Part shown: in pieces, positions 11,460-22,600 of the stretch | Layout of the letters: each line of letters starts with the position of its first letter | How positions within the stretch are numbered: the first letter of the stretch is position 1 | Assembly: GCA_018873245.2 (NCBI GenBank) | Contig: JAEMBT020000009.1 | Span: 1,054,001 to 1,118,000 of the forward strand | Source of the DNA: Archegozetes longisetosus | Lineage: Eukaryota; Arthropoda; Arachnida; Sarcoptiformes; Trhypochthoniidae | Reading direction: 5' to 3' | Length of the DNA: 64,000 bases | Made by a program: the position numbers and the translations under genes | Notes under the pieces: generated by a model | The model's database searches: none | The model's input: only the letters and a program-made list of their open reading frames with translations | Told to the model about the DNA's origin: nothing

Positions 11460-11745
11460 GCTTTACGTCAACAAACGAGTTGTGGTGATCTGAAATATTC
11501 ATAGCCATTGATAAAAATTAAATTATCAGGTGGTTGTACTATCAAAATAATATTGATTTCAAATTGACTCAACTTGATCGCTTACTTGAATTTTCATGCG
11601 AATCAATAGGTGTTTGTTTCATTTAATCTTTCAAAATACTGAACTATCACTACTTCTTGTAGGATACGTAGAGTTATCGAAAAGAGGGGAAAGTTGCACA
11701 TCTTTTATCATCAATGTCAATACTTCAACTTTGGGCTCTTTTACA

Positions 11746-12112
11746 GGTGTCCTCCCGATTGACTAACAAATAAAATACGAAAAACTAATAGACCAACAAG
11801 AAAAATTCAAAAAACAGATGCCCAATAAATTTGTGTTAAGTTTACTATTGAATAGCAGTTCGTTTAAGCAATGCTCAAATAGTGTTTTCTCTAGTTAATT
11901 ACACAAACAATTATTATTGAAAAATAAGAGTAAAGATCAGTGAATTACTAAAAAAGAAAAGTTTTCAGAGAATTCAAAGTTTGAAGACTCAATAATCTGA
12001 AAACAGGTATTTATCGAATTATTTGATAAATTAAGAGATTTGATTTGTTGGGCATTTATTTGTTGGTCTTTCTTATTTGGTCTTTTATTTGTTAGTCAAT
12101 CGGAAGTAAACC
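11746..12112. mobile_element. 9-bp-TSD-type element, family 'accaacaaataaa', copy 1
   Basis: Ends 'ggtgtcctcccgattgac' on the left and, on the complement, 'ggtttacttccgattgac'. It is flanked by an 8-bp duplication cttttaca (11738-11745 and 12113-12120; the ninth base differs). Inside both ends are repeats of a phrase like 'gaccaacaaataaa'. Non-coding. A second copy lies in inverted orientation at 60002-60488. This copy is inserted in GR pseudogene 2. Confidence 0.75.
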
Positions 12113-12498
12113 CTTTTACACTAGCAACTAGTCTTACGTTTTTCAAGAATTTTAATAAAATTGATTTTAATTTGAAGGTTTTAGACCTAATGTTTATCGA
12201 GTGTCCTCTTGCTTCCATATTTGACACTATTACTTTAGGTTCTAATAGAGTTAACCAATCGAAGGATAGAGAGCTCATAAAAAATCAATCATCTATTAAT
12301 ATTAATCTTATCAAAAGACATTTTGATTCAACTCTCTAGTTAACTAATTCAAGTACAAAATTCAATATAAAAGCACCAAAACAACTCCAGTCCGTGTAGC
12401 TACGTTTTATATATTTAGATCATTCAGAATGTTAATCGTAAGTACAATTCTCAACAATTCATTTAAAAATGACTTGAGAGGTAAGGCAATGCTTGATA

Positions 12499-12723
12499 CA
12501 GGGTGGCCATTAATGAGGATAATATTTCATTTGATCACCTTTTGTAATAGTTCATAGAAATATTTGACTTTATATCATTGTGAATGACGGAAAGCATTTC
12601 GAAAACATTATACATTAAACTTTATAATTTTCTGAATAAAATGTAATTTATTTGATTTGAATATCTCTCTTAGGTTTTTTACAATTAAAATTTAAAATCT
12701 ACTCCTCATTAGTGGCCACTCTG
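12499..12723. mobile_element. mariner-type MITE
   Basis: A 225-bp element with inverted ends 'cagggtggccattaatgagg' and, on the complement, 'cagagtggccactaatgagg', flanked by the dinucleotide TA on both sides. Short inverted ends and a TA duplication are typical of Tc1/mariner MITEs. No coding sequence. Lies in an intron or gap of GR pseudogene 2. Confidence 0.75.
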
Positions 12724-13034
12724 TATAAACTAAAAGCTCACAGTCAAATTTACGATATTATTGAAAAGAGTAATAACTATTGCAGAAAATGTTTCACTAT
12801 GACTTATTCAATATGTACGCTCATTATTTATTTACTCTAGCATTTCATATTTGCGGTAACTGCTCTGTGGTTTAGTTTCATAGAACATTCAACAATACTT
12901 GAGGGACATATTTTTCTATAGCTGTTATCATATATTCAATAGCTTTTGCATTACGCAAAACTGACAAAACAACCTATTGGCATAAACTATGAAAGCTAGG
13001 CTAAGATTGTGAATGAAATAGGGATAAAGATCAT

Positions 13035-14010
13035 GATATGAGGAATAGGATCATGAATGATATGTCAGAGATCTTTTCACTTAAAAGTAAAGGTTGCTCA
13101 TATAGAGTGGCGCACACTCTATCGTAGAGTAAACGTAAGAAATACATTCATAAAACTTTCAGTCAAAATGAACATTTAATAAGTGATGATTTATATATTG
13201 AGCGAAAAATAGCTGTTTTTTGATCGAATTAATCAATATGAAGCGATCGAGAAAATTAAGAGTTTGTATATTGAAGAAAGCTATTAATACCACATATAAA
13301 CCTAATACAGAGCGTTATCAAAGTTTCGGGATTTTAGTTGCAAATAAAGTTATACTGTTGCTATTTTTACAAAATTTCATAATTACACTATACAAATGCA
13401 CAAATTTTATTTACTAAAAAGTCATAATTATAAAGTTATGAATGTTTATTTAAGTTACTATCGGTCAGGGCATCACAAAATGACAACAAACAGGTATCGA
13501 ACAGAGACGTGTTACTAAATATTTTGCTAAATTTAACGAAAACATCGAATTTTACCTCACCCATCCTATAGTCCCGACGTAGCTCTTAGTGACTTCTATA
13601 CGTTCCGAGATTTAAAACAGAAATTGAGAGGACATCGTTATGAAAATGAAAAACCTTGCACGATGTATGTGACACGGCTCTGAGATTGATGTCAAAGATG
13701 GTCTCGAAAAGCCGTTTAACAGTCTCGTAAAAAGATAAGATTTGGTTTTCAAGTTAAATGGAGAGAGTACTTTGAACATGAAGAAAACTTGGCTGAAAAA
13801 TATTAAATGATTCAAATTTTGCAACAAATTCCTGAAACATTAGCAACACTCTGTAATAGACCCAAAATGATCTATTACATAAAGTTTGGACAACTTATAA
13901 TCAATTTTGTGGTATGCACTTAAACTTACTTAATTAAAATATGATTCCCTTATCAATAAATAATGTGCTTAAAAGCTCAGATATATCATTCATGATCTTA
14001 TTACTCGTAT
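13035..14010. repeat. R1 MITE copy 4, split by a mariner fragment
   Basis: The left end 'ggaataggatcatgaatgat' and the right end 'atatcattcatgatctta' are the R1 terminal repeats, and 'gtttgtatattgaaga' near 13263 is the shared internal phrase. As in pseudogene 1, this copy lies next to the 3' part of a GR pseudogene. The sequence at about 13430-13900 is foreign and contains a mariner transposase remnant. Confidence 0.55.
13565..13855 (+). pseudogene. mariner transposase C-terminal fragment
   Basis: The frame from about 13560 reads PSYSPDVALSDFYTFRDLK followed by KLRGHRYENE, the conserved YSPDLAPSDFYLF block that contains the third catalytic aspartate of DD34D mariner transposases, then a stop and further frame-broken sequence (YFEHEENLAEKY) typical of the C-terminal end. 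The upstream DNA-binding and first two catalytic blocks are missing. Clearly dead. Confidence 0.65.
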
Positions 14011-14383
14011 ACTTATTTGATGTTGAAGTTTTATAATTACTGAAAGCGTTTCGGATAACCAGTAGCTAATGACTTATCTGTAAAAATCAAAATCAATAGT
14101 TTGAATGTTTTAATAACCGAAGTTCTACTATCGCGCAAATCATTTGAGGAGTTTTCAATCACAAATTCTAAGATTTTATTTTTCCTGGTTTCTTTAACTG
14201 TGATACTAGTGTTAAGATACAACTCATATTTGCATATAGGCTGCAACTAACAAACTTAAGCAATTTATTCCAAACTAAAATAATTCTTGCCACAAACAAA
14301 TATTATTGATAACTTTCACTCGATTTATTTGAAGGCAAGTGTCAAGATTTGTATACTCGATCACATTTTAACCCTTCGTCAGA

Positions 14384-14805
14384 ACTGTGGGTAAAATGTT
14401 CCCAAGTTTGATTTTAAAAATCTCACTAAAATCAACAAAATGTCATTTCTTGAAAATTTAGCTATTCCTTAGTTATATATCTTACTTTGAATGACAAAAA
14501 TCCTGATTAATTTAGACTTATAGCTTTATCTTTAAAAAAATTTTCCTGGCAACATGTCTCTCTAAGGACAGAATCCCCCTAACATCGTAGTGCTTCGTGT
14601 TTACTATACGTGTCGCAGCGCTGTAATGTCGCTACTAGCAATTTGAACCACTGATGATGGTGTAGCAGATAATAACTAGAAATTAATTAATTAGTAGATT
14701 AAAACTTCAAAAACAAGGGCTAATCTTGATTCTGATAGCATTCGACTATCTTAGAACAGATATAAAGCGTGGAAAACATGGGGTAACATTTTACCTACAG
14801 TTAAT
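14384..14805. mobile_element. Possible MITE with inverted ends
   Basis: The left 'gaactgtgggtaaaatgttc' is matched in inverse by the right 'aacattttacctacagtt'. The interior is non-coding. No target duplication was seen, so the limits are approximate. Confidence 0.35.
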
Positions 14806-15290
14806 TTTATGTTTTCTGAAGTTAAGCTTTGTAGAAAGGTTAACGATGCGTAGCAATTGGAGTAAAAGCATGAGTTAGTATGAATCTAACGGGCAATTGA
14901 TACACCTTTTTGAATACTTATATAAAAGCACATGTTATCTACTTATAGTTTATTAACTATCATTTTCTAGTTGGAATTTTATTTAAATTTGAAATGCAAA
15001 TAGATCATAACAATAATTAAAGTCCATAATTCATCTTTGACTTGAGGTAAAGTTAGACGATTTCGCCCGTCCCTATGTCTCCATATGATTAATTGAAAAC
15101 ACATCCCTTAAAGCACTGAAACCCTTTCCAAAATATTTAGCTTTGATTTAACACAAAACATTGAACGAATAAATGTGAAAACTGTTCATGTAATCTTAAT
15201 TTATGTAAAAATAGAGAATAGATTGTCATAAACTTTATTCAAATTCTTATTTTTTCGGACTTTACCAAGAGATCAACCTTTAATACAAGA

Positions 15291-16495
15291 TAGAGGAGCG
15301 CATTTTACACCCGTACCCGAGGGTCTGTGCGGGTACCCGCAGGTTTATAGCTGGTGTGGGCGGGTGCGAGTTTGCAAATTCTTTTGTTTCACAATAAGAC
15401 CTAAAACAATCTGCAATTGAAACTCTCAGTTCAATAGTTAACGAGATAAGTATTAATTCGACAACAACTATTACATCAATAACACAAGATTCAAACATCA
15501 TGAACGAATGTGCGCTTGGATTCATTGATTATGAACAAAATATATAACACGAGTATTATAGAGGTTGATGACTATCTACAAAGCAATTTCAATTGTACTC
15601 GTGGTTTGTTGAAATTTCGGGGCGAAAATAAAGATAGATTTCCGAAACTAAGCGCTATTTCAAAATGAATTTTAACTATACTAGTAACTAATCTCTCCAC
15701 TGAGCGAGATTTCAATTACGTTGGATTACCTTTAACTGAAAGAAGATACTCCAAAGACCCAGAAAAACTCGATATACCGCTACTTATAAGATAAAATTTT
15801 GATATTGTAATAACGTCTAAGTTTCTTATTTGAGCCTATACTGTAATACTTTTGTAACAACCTATACTTCTAAACTTTAATTTTCATAAATCACATGTAT
15901 TTCAAAAATTATTGCTAATTTAAAGATTGCTTTTCGGTTTTACCAAAGAAATTTTTAAATGTTTGTCTAAATTGTACAAATTATGAAGACAGCTGATAAT
16001 AATCATATCTCAACTCTCTAAACCTGCCTAAGTACGTTCCAGTTATTAAATCTCCCAATCCTAATTAAATGTGTTATCGACCTTATAAAATTTAACTTAT
16101 TATTGTAGAGTATCTTCCTATTGAACCCGCCTATTTTCCTATAAAATGTTGTGTTTTTACTGAATTTTTCGCTCTTTTCTCCTGTGTTGAAAATGCTGTA
16201 AGACCTTATGAAGTTGTATCGTGGTTTATTACTATGTTTAATAAAGTGATTATATTTTAAGTTTTTGTTGATTCCTTGCACGCTCCTATAAAAGATTCTA
16301 GACTTTGCAATATTATTTTATACAATACAGATTTTATACTTAATCATAGTTGATATTTGTATTCACATTCGATTTAATTAAGATAAAATTTTTTGCGGTC
16401 ATTTGCGGTTTTTGCGGATGACCCGCACATTTTTCACTGCGGGTGCGGGTATGATGGAGTGCGGGTGCAAAGAATTTCATAGATGCGCACCACTA
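15291..16495 (+). mobile_element. Decayed hAT transposon with gcgggt subterminal repeats
   Basis: Ends 'tagaggagcgcat' and, on the complement, 'tagtggtgcgcat'. The flanking 8-mers atacaaga and atacggga match at 6 of 8 positions, an eroded 8-bp target duplication. Repeats of 'gcgggt' and 'acccgc' lie inside both ends (15320-15370 and 16395-16470), typical of hAT transposase-binding sites. The interior retains a piece of the transposase dimerisation domain. Old copy. Confidence 0.7.
15639..15810 (+). pseudogene. hAT transposase dimerisation-domain remnant
   Basis: The frame reads FPKLSAISK, a stop, then ILTILVTNLSTERDFNYVG and LTERRYSKDPEKLDIPLLI. This is the C-terminal hATC dimerisation block (pattern STERxFS..G..LTxRR..L.PE.L). 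One in-frame stop and loss of all upstream domains make it non-functional. Confidence 0.65.
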
Positions 16496-16757
16496 ATACG
16501 GGATCAGAGGGGGAGTCAAAACTATCTCTATTGATTGACTTAAGAGTATTTCACTATAAAATGGTCCCGGATTCTTATAGTTAGATGTCTACCTTTTAAA
16601 GAGACTCCTTCAATTTGAAATCAAATATAGTAAAAACTATTATTTTCTAAGCAACATATGCTAATTTTTATGCTAAACAGTGCAAAATTTGCTGAAACTC
16701 CTATACTAAAAGATTAAGCCTCAATAATTAGTGTAAGAACAAGGTTAATTTTAACAT

Positions 16758-17550
16758 AAAGGAGGTTTCCAACAGACTATGGGACTTAGTGATATCTTAC
16801 ACACCGTCGCACCCCAACAATATATATCAATGGAAATGTCTTAAAGAGTAGAACAACTTTGCCTCTAGACTCGACTTGGCAGCTCGTGTCCTAAGGCCGC
16901 TAGAGGGTGCAAACTGTATCACATCCCATCAGCATACAGATATGATCTGGTCATGGTCTTATACCAAGTCGACCATGCTGAATCCATATTTCGAAGTTGC
17001 ATTTCGATATCTCTTATAGTTACTGAGATAGAGGGCGTTGCTTTAACATAAATACACAAATAAAGATCATCTTAGCCACAAACTGTGTTTACCAGGGGAC
17101 ACTGCGAGGAGGTGTGCTCTTAACGTACTCTATTCATTAGCAGCGCGGACTATACTTGTATAACGAGATACTCCCAGCACCCACTGCTATAGTTTAATAA
17201 AAAAAGTAAAATATAGAACACTAAAAAATATATACAACAAAATACGCGTTAATAAAATAACAAATTCCACTAAAGCACTCCATCTCATTAACTATAAGAG
17301 ATATCGAAATGCAACTTCGAAAATGGATTCAGCATGGTCGACTTAGTATAAGACCGTGACCAGATCATATCTGTATGCTGATGGGATGTGATACAGTTTG
17401 CGCCCTCTAGCGGTCTTAGGACACGAGCTGCCAAGTCGAGTCTAGAGACAAAGTTGTTCTACTCTTTAAGACATTTCCATTGATACATATATATATATAT
17501 TGTTGGAGTACGGTGGTACGCAAGGTAGACTGTTCTTAGAAACCTCCTTT
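16758..17550. mobile_element. Fold-back element with long inverted arms
   Basis: Outer ends 'aaaggaggtttccaacagac' and, on the complement, 'aaaggaggtttctaagaac'. Arms of about 270 bp (16760-17032 and 17275-17548) are nearly identical in inverted orientation, for example 'catgctgaatccatatttcg' against 'cgaaaatggattcagcatgg'. The central 240 bp are unique and include a short GC-rich stretch. No coding sequence. The right arm ends about 370 bp upstream of the GR gene start. Confidence 0.75.
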
Positions 17551-17920
17551 GTTTATCGATTTTCGAAGTGCATAAAACACATTCGAATTGCTATTTATAA
17601 GAATGGAAGTGAGAAAATTAAATTTTACGAATAAATTTTTCTAAATATATAAATTAATAATTGACATGCATCACTAATATTATGAAAATATTCGAATTAT
17701 AATTTATATTATTTTGAAGAAAACTTAATATTTCATCTAAATCGACAGTCAAAATTATAAAAAAAAAGTACGAGATATGTTAATAAAACTTGTTATCCGT
17801 TCAATAATGTCTCACTTTTCAGGAAAGCATTTACAGTTTATATTTGTATTTAGAGCATGTGTTTATATTCCATTTAAGATATCTGAAAGTTAGCTGAAAT
17901 ACTGAAAAATATCAATTGTT
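17551..17920 (+). promoter_or_regulatory. GR gene 5' flank, duplicated elsewhere in the window
   Basis: The sequence around 17580-17700 is found in inverse beside the GR pseudogene at about 26640-26790, and in two halves at about 24060-24147 and 24683-24790, for example 'tgacatgcatcactaatatt'. This shows the 5' flank was duplicated together with the receptor gene. No definite core promoter was recognised. Confidence 0.45.
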
Positions 17921-19281
17921 ATGGATAAAAAATTAAGAAAAGATAAAAATAGATGGATAAGAAAATTCAATCCTAACGAGTTGTTGCCTGAGAATGTTGT
18001 TATTGAGAGTGCTGGAACTCATTTGTATAGAATTGGATTATCTCTATATCCAGTTGGATCAGTCAAAAGGAGTAAATTTTATAATCCTATGTTTATACTA
18101 ATCTTATTATTACAATTGATCATTAGATGTATCATTTCATTGCTATTGTCTGATGAAGATTCAAGTCTACTCGAGTTAATAGGCGATTTTAGTCACTTCA
18201 TAAATCTTAGAGTTCACTTGAATATCTGTGCAATTCTAACAATACTTTTAGCACTTGTACCACAAATCATTCATTATTACAATTTCAAGAATGGTATAAA
18301 GCCCTCATATCTCAAACCATTTGAAATGTTTTCTGGTTTGGTTTCACCAAAAAGTATTGGTCTCACAAATAAAGTAGAAATTTATAAAATGATAAAAGTG
18401 TTGAAAATTTCATTTCTTGTTTGTGAAGTCTATTCAAATTTAATGTTGTCTCTATTGGCTTTGTTAATATCTTTAACTTCATATGGTCTGAATGTTTCAT
18501 TTCTAAAGTTTATTATTTTGGGTATTCCTTACAGTTTGCTTCTTTACATAAGTGTAACGTTTATATTCAATTTTATTTCATGGCAATTGATTTATTTCTA
18601 TATAATTTGTTATTACTTGAAAAGTAAACTCAGAGTGATTAATGAAAAGCTCAAACAAAATAATAGACTATTGAACTTATATGAGATTATCAAATCATTG
18701 GAATCTATCTATTCAGAAATCAATGAATACAATAATAATTATTGGTCAAAATACTTATTCTGGGTTTGGATTTTGTCATCTATATACATAAGTGAAGTAT
18801 TATATATGTTTATGTTCGGAAGAGTGACTTTACTGATAAGAATTATTGTCGTTGCTGGTGCGATAATGTTCACTCTAAGTCAAATATTCATCGTAAACAC
18901 AGTCACTTTAGTTCATTTTGAAGCAAATAAGTCATATAAATTATTGAGTTCTTGTTTCATTTCTTTAAGTGGAAGAATTCTATCGAATCGCCAAAGAATA
19001 AAAGTAAATATCTATCACTTGTGAAATTATATATCAAGTTTTATTTAATTCATAGTTGATGTCATTCATTGAAAGAATTGGTCAGAAAAGAGATGGATTT
19101 TATTGTTGGAAACTATTTATTATTAACTACTTTCGTGCGTATGAAGTAAGAATTTTCTAATTTTTAAAAAATGATTTGCAGAACTTTAAATAAGATATTA
19201 ATGATTGTTATAATTTGCAATATGAAGATCGTTGCCTTTATTGGAATACTTTTCCTGAAAATAACTGAAGTTTCATCCTAA
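17921..19281 (+). CDS. Gustatory-receptor-like chemoreceptor (probably complete)
   Basis: My model is join(17921..19003, 19056..19138, 19182..19281), 421 aa, a usual GR length. Exon 1 (361 aa) holds six hydrophobic segments, roughly residues 46-66, 100-120, 165-190, 200-230, 285-305 and 310-335. Before segment five is the loop with VINEKLKQ and EINEYNNNYWSKYL, a region GRs conserve. Exon 1 ends RIK|gtaaat. Exon 2 encodes SFIERIGQKRDGFYCWKLF and INYFRA. Exon 3 gives a seventh hydrophobic segment (MKIVAFIGILFLK) and the stop. Introns of 52 and 43 bp are very short. The exon 2 donor (gc|gtatga) was chosen because the neighbouring gtaag donor would leave exon 3 with an immediate stop. The exon 3 frame is conserved in the inverted paralogue with mostly synonymous or conservative changes. 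Probable membrane ion channel or receptor for taste; ligand unknown. The GR family call is by topology, motif and exon pattern. Confidence 0.75.
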
Positions 19282-19317
19282 ATTTCGATTTATTTTTCAT
19301 AATGATTCAAATTATTG

Positions 19318-19470
19318 AAAAATGTTTTGTAGAGTTGTTTGCATTAATCATACTTCATTTGCCTAAGAGTACACACCTTTGAGGGTTGTATTAAAAAAGT
19401 GAATAATTTTTATATTTAGAAATAGCTTATATTGATTCAAACTTAAAATGTAAAATTCAAGCTTATGCTT
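19318..19470 (+). pseudogene. Conserved segment downstream of the GR gene
   Basis: The frame reads IEKCFVELFALIILHLPKS, then (after stops) FLYLEIAYIDSNL. The reverse-strand counterpart at 24746-24967, downstream of the inverted GR pseudogene, is open and reads FEKCFIDLFASIKLH and CLYLEIAYIDSKL. The protein-like conservation suggests a small coding exon that has decayed here. I do not recognise the family. Confidence 0.35.
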
Positions 19471-19985
19471 CACTTTCGATCTCTTTAATAAAATTGAATT
19501 AACACAATCTATGAATCTGAGAAGTATTAAAGATGAATTCACAAACTTAATCCAGTTTAAAGTTTAATTTAATTAATTATAAATCATGTGATTTGATACT
19601 TAAAATGGAATCAATATTAATGTGTATCTATTATAAACATCCTAATGTCTTCAAAAAAGTGCATAATATTAAGAAAAATGATGGATTGAAGTGAGTTTTT
19701 AACACGTGTTCAATACCGTACATCAATTAATTTATTATTATAATCATATGAATGATATCTGAAATAATTTCAAATTAGTTTCCCTAAAATTATTTACTAC
19801 ACAAATGAAGCACATACTCACAAAATCAATAAATTTTCGAAAATATCGTTTTTATTATGAGAATTTCTTAATAAACTCGAATTTACTGCAATTGGTGTTT
19901 TATTTTTATTGAGTCTTTAAATTGACATCATTATAAAGTAAGTGACTATTACGTGACTGGTTTGAACCAAAGCAACTTGCTTTCA
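19471..19985. other. AT-rich spacer
   Basis: Nothing recognisable was seen between the GR downstream segment and the fold-back element starting near 19990. Confidence 0.4.
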
Positions 19986-20828
19986 TCTGATGCAGACTTT
20001 AGCGCTAGCTTTAGTCTTTTAGGTTAACTGAACCTCCTATTTCGTGAAAAAATAACGTGAGAGGTACAAGACTGAGTAAAAAGTTGGTTTTTAAGACAGG
20101 CACTCTTACTTATTTAGGCGCACTATTTGGAGCAAGTATAACACTGAATCCAACGAAGTACTAAAAGGAGACCAATATTTTCCTATGCACCACTGGGCCC
20201 CGTCCGATTTTGATGTGTGACATCATTTGAAAGGTCTTTTGACGCTGAACACAAAAGTCTCCAGGGACTTTTTACCAAAATCAATAGTTTTCGAGTTATG
20301 AGGGAAAAATCGCCTTACGTTAAAAATCATTTGTTCGGGTTTTTAGCCACAAAAATATAACATTTGTGTTGCCTGCTTCTTTACACGTGGAGGTAAACCC
20401 GAAGGAAGCATAAAACTAAAACCAAAACTAAAAACAAACTAAAAAACTATAAAATAATTAATCTGTGTAAGTGCTATCCGGATAGGTAAAATCTTTGAAA
20501 ATATCATCAAATTGCCTACTTGGTGATTTGATCTCGGATAGGTATCTGCCATATCCGAGCTATTGGTACCCAAATTCGGGTTCTAGATCACTTGGTTTGC
20601 TAGCCATCGCTCTAAGCATGTCTTATATTTTTTGACCTAGTTGCCTTCCTATAACTGTAGAGGCTTCCTCCATGGTACGGATCTAATTCGGCTTTACGAG
20701 ACCTTTCTAAGTATATGAATATTAAAAGGGTTTTGGCTTTAATACGCATAAATTGTTTATTGCCGTTCCAAACCTTTTGGAGCTTATAACTCGTAAACGA
20801 AGTGAGATATACTATGAGATATATATAT

Positions 20829-22238
20829 ATTAGGTGATTTCATAATGGACTTCAAACTTTTTTCAATATTATTTTTCAAATATTTCCGAAATGATACAAG
20901 ATATCAAAGTATGTTTTATACTAATCTTCGACATATTTGCCACATGCAAGGGTGATAGCTCTCCAGCGGTCAGGTAGCATCGTGATACCCAAAGATTCTT
21001 GTTTTTCGTTAATGTCCCGAATTACAGTTGCGTAATCCCTTTTGAGCTCATCTTGACTCTGGAACTGCTTCCCTTGTTTGGTACTTTTATACGATGGATA
21101 GCGTCCATATCCGGCGGTGACATATCAGGGCTATATGGTGGGTGCTCCAATTATTCCCAACGTTTTTCTTGCAGAAACTCCCTAATAATGCGATGTTTAT
21201 GGGGTCTGACATTGTCATGTAATATGATGGGACGTCCAAATTTTTTTCGATTAACTTCGGGAAGCACACGACGTTCGAGGAAGTTAAGATAGGTGACACT
21301 GTCAACAGTACTTCCTTCAGGTAAAATCTCGTATGTGAAGAACTGCTTCTTCCAAAGTGCCAAAATCATAATGCACTTCCATTGTTGAGATTCTTCCTTT
21401 AATATCTTGGGTCTACGACAAATAGGAAAAAATGCGGTGAAAAAAATTTTCAGAAAAATATTTTTTCATTTCCGCATAACTACAGTTTTTGTTCGGGCAA
21501 TAGCCATTCACTAGCGGCTCTAGACTCTTGTGGGTCATATGATTTAATCCATGTCTCATCGATGGCGATTATCTTATTCAGAAAATCACGTTCTCTTTGA
21601 TAACGTGCAAGATGTTTACCTGCTATATTCATTATTGCTTGCTGTTGTCTCTCGGTCAATTCGTGAGGGATCCACATGGACTTTATTTTTCTGGCTCAGA
21701 TTTCTTTGAGAAGTCTCCATAAGCTTGTATGAGACAATTGAGTTTCATATAAGAGATCTTCCGTACGCATTCCCTCGCTCTCCAATATCAGCTGCCTAAC
21801 CATTTCTTTACTTTCTTCTGTAACCACATCTCGTGGTCTTCCGGGTCCAGATAGATTTTCTATATCTGTGCGCTTTCCGTCTTTAAAATCATTATACCAG
21901 GTGTATACTTGCCTTTCACTTAAATGGCCTTGAGGAGCAGCAGTTGCCAGTTGTGTCCCAACAACTCTTGGAGCTGTGCCCAGTAATAAACTTAACTTTA
22001 TAAATGATCGCTGGTCCTTTGCAGTGACACTTTCCCGAAGTTGGTCTAAAAATGGGGCCTCAATACTTTTTAATGCCAATACGGCAAGAATCAACACAAT
22101 TAGTTGAAGGGCCATCATTTAATAGTACACTAACTAGTGATTAGTTGGAAGTATTAACTTATTGACTAAAGTTAATAATAACGTAGTTTTATCTTATCAA
22201 AAAGTTTGAAGTCCATTATGAAATCACCTAATATATAT
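20829..22238 (-). mobile_element. mariner (DD34D-type) transposon, full length but dead
   Basis: Inverted ends 'attaggtgatttcataatgg' and its complement delimit about 1.4 kb, with TA-rich flanks. The minus strand carries a broken transposase. The ends are well preserved compared with the coding region, so the element could still have been moved in trans. Confidence 0.8.
21000..22118 (-). pseudogene. mariner transposase pseudogene
   Basis: Pieces in order on the minus strand: 22118-21696, an N-terminal DNA-binding region (RQVYTWYNDFKDGKRTDIE, then GPGRPRDVV); 21677-21480 with the first catalytic block (IIAIDETWIKSYDPQ); 21369-21151 with the second (ILHDNVRPHKHRI), continuing through a stop into PPYSPDMSPPDMDAIHR. 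Counting from the second aspartate to the third acidic residue gives a spacing of 34, so this is DD34D mariner, not Tc1 (DD34E). Stops after LLKEI and WE and a frame break after PEQKL inactivate it. The family is normally about 340-350 aa in one frame. Confidence 0.75.
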
Positions 22239-22600
22239 ATATATTTGAATTCAGCGAAGTAAGACCTATCCAATGGTATTAAAATCAGCGGGGCTCAAAA
22301 ATATTGGTCTTCTTTAAGTTTTTTAAATTTATATTTTATAAAACGATTTATAATTAATAAAGTACTAATAAATTTATCATTTAAAACGTATTGTAATTAA
22401 TAAATATAAAAACATTAATATAATAAGAAGTAAAAGTTATATTTATAGTAAAACGAGTTGTAGTAAATATTCTAAGCGTTAAATACTAAAGCCTACATGT
22501 TTTTGCTCGCGATTGTACCTTTTAACTTAAGTTTTTCACGAAGCGGCAGAACTAAAGCTAAGAGCTCAAGCTAAAAGAATAAAATGAAACTAAAGTTAAA

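Larger units (their letters stand above)
11600..13025 (+). pseudogene. Gustatory-receptor-like pseudogene 2
   Basis: Decayed receptor sequence parallel to pseudogene 1. A segment near 12180-12300 reads, with stops, VYRVSSCFHI..HYYF, matching the VSSYFALCYY region of pseudogene 1. A second segment at about 12740-13000 reads IYDIIEKSNNYCRKCFTMTY, then ALWFSFIEHSTILEGHIFL, matching IPWFSFMEYSIILSGHVFL. Between and before these lie a 9-bp-TSD-type element (11746-12112) and a mariner MITE (12499-12723). Several stops and frameshifts. The N-terminal part is not recognisable. Confidence 0.65.
19990..22600. mobile_element. Large fold-back element hosting a mariner
   Basis: Outer inverted repeats of about 70-75% identity: 'gctttagtcttttaggttaa' through 'tttcgtgaaaaaat' (about 20010-20055) against 'tttttcacgaagcgg' and 'aactaaagc' (about 22530-22565), and 'gagaccaatattttcc' with 'gggccccg' (about 20167-20202) against 'cggggctcaaaaatattggt' (about 22288-22310). 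A complete-length mariner sits between the arms. GCTTTAGT-like repeats at both extremities recall hAT subterminal repeats. No transposase of its own was recognised. Confidence 0.5.

Noticed and set aside
12040..12339. A 99-codon plus-strand frame as an intact gene
   Set aside because: It joins the end of a transposon to a frame-shifted piece of GR pseudogene 2; the receptor-like residues are in another frame.
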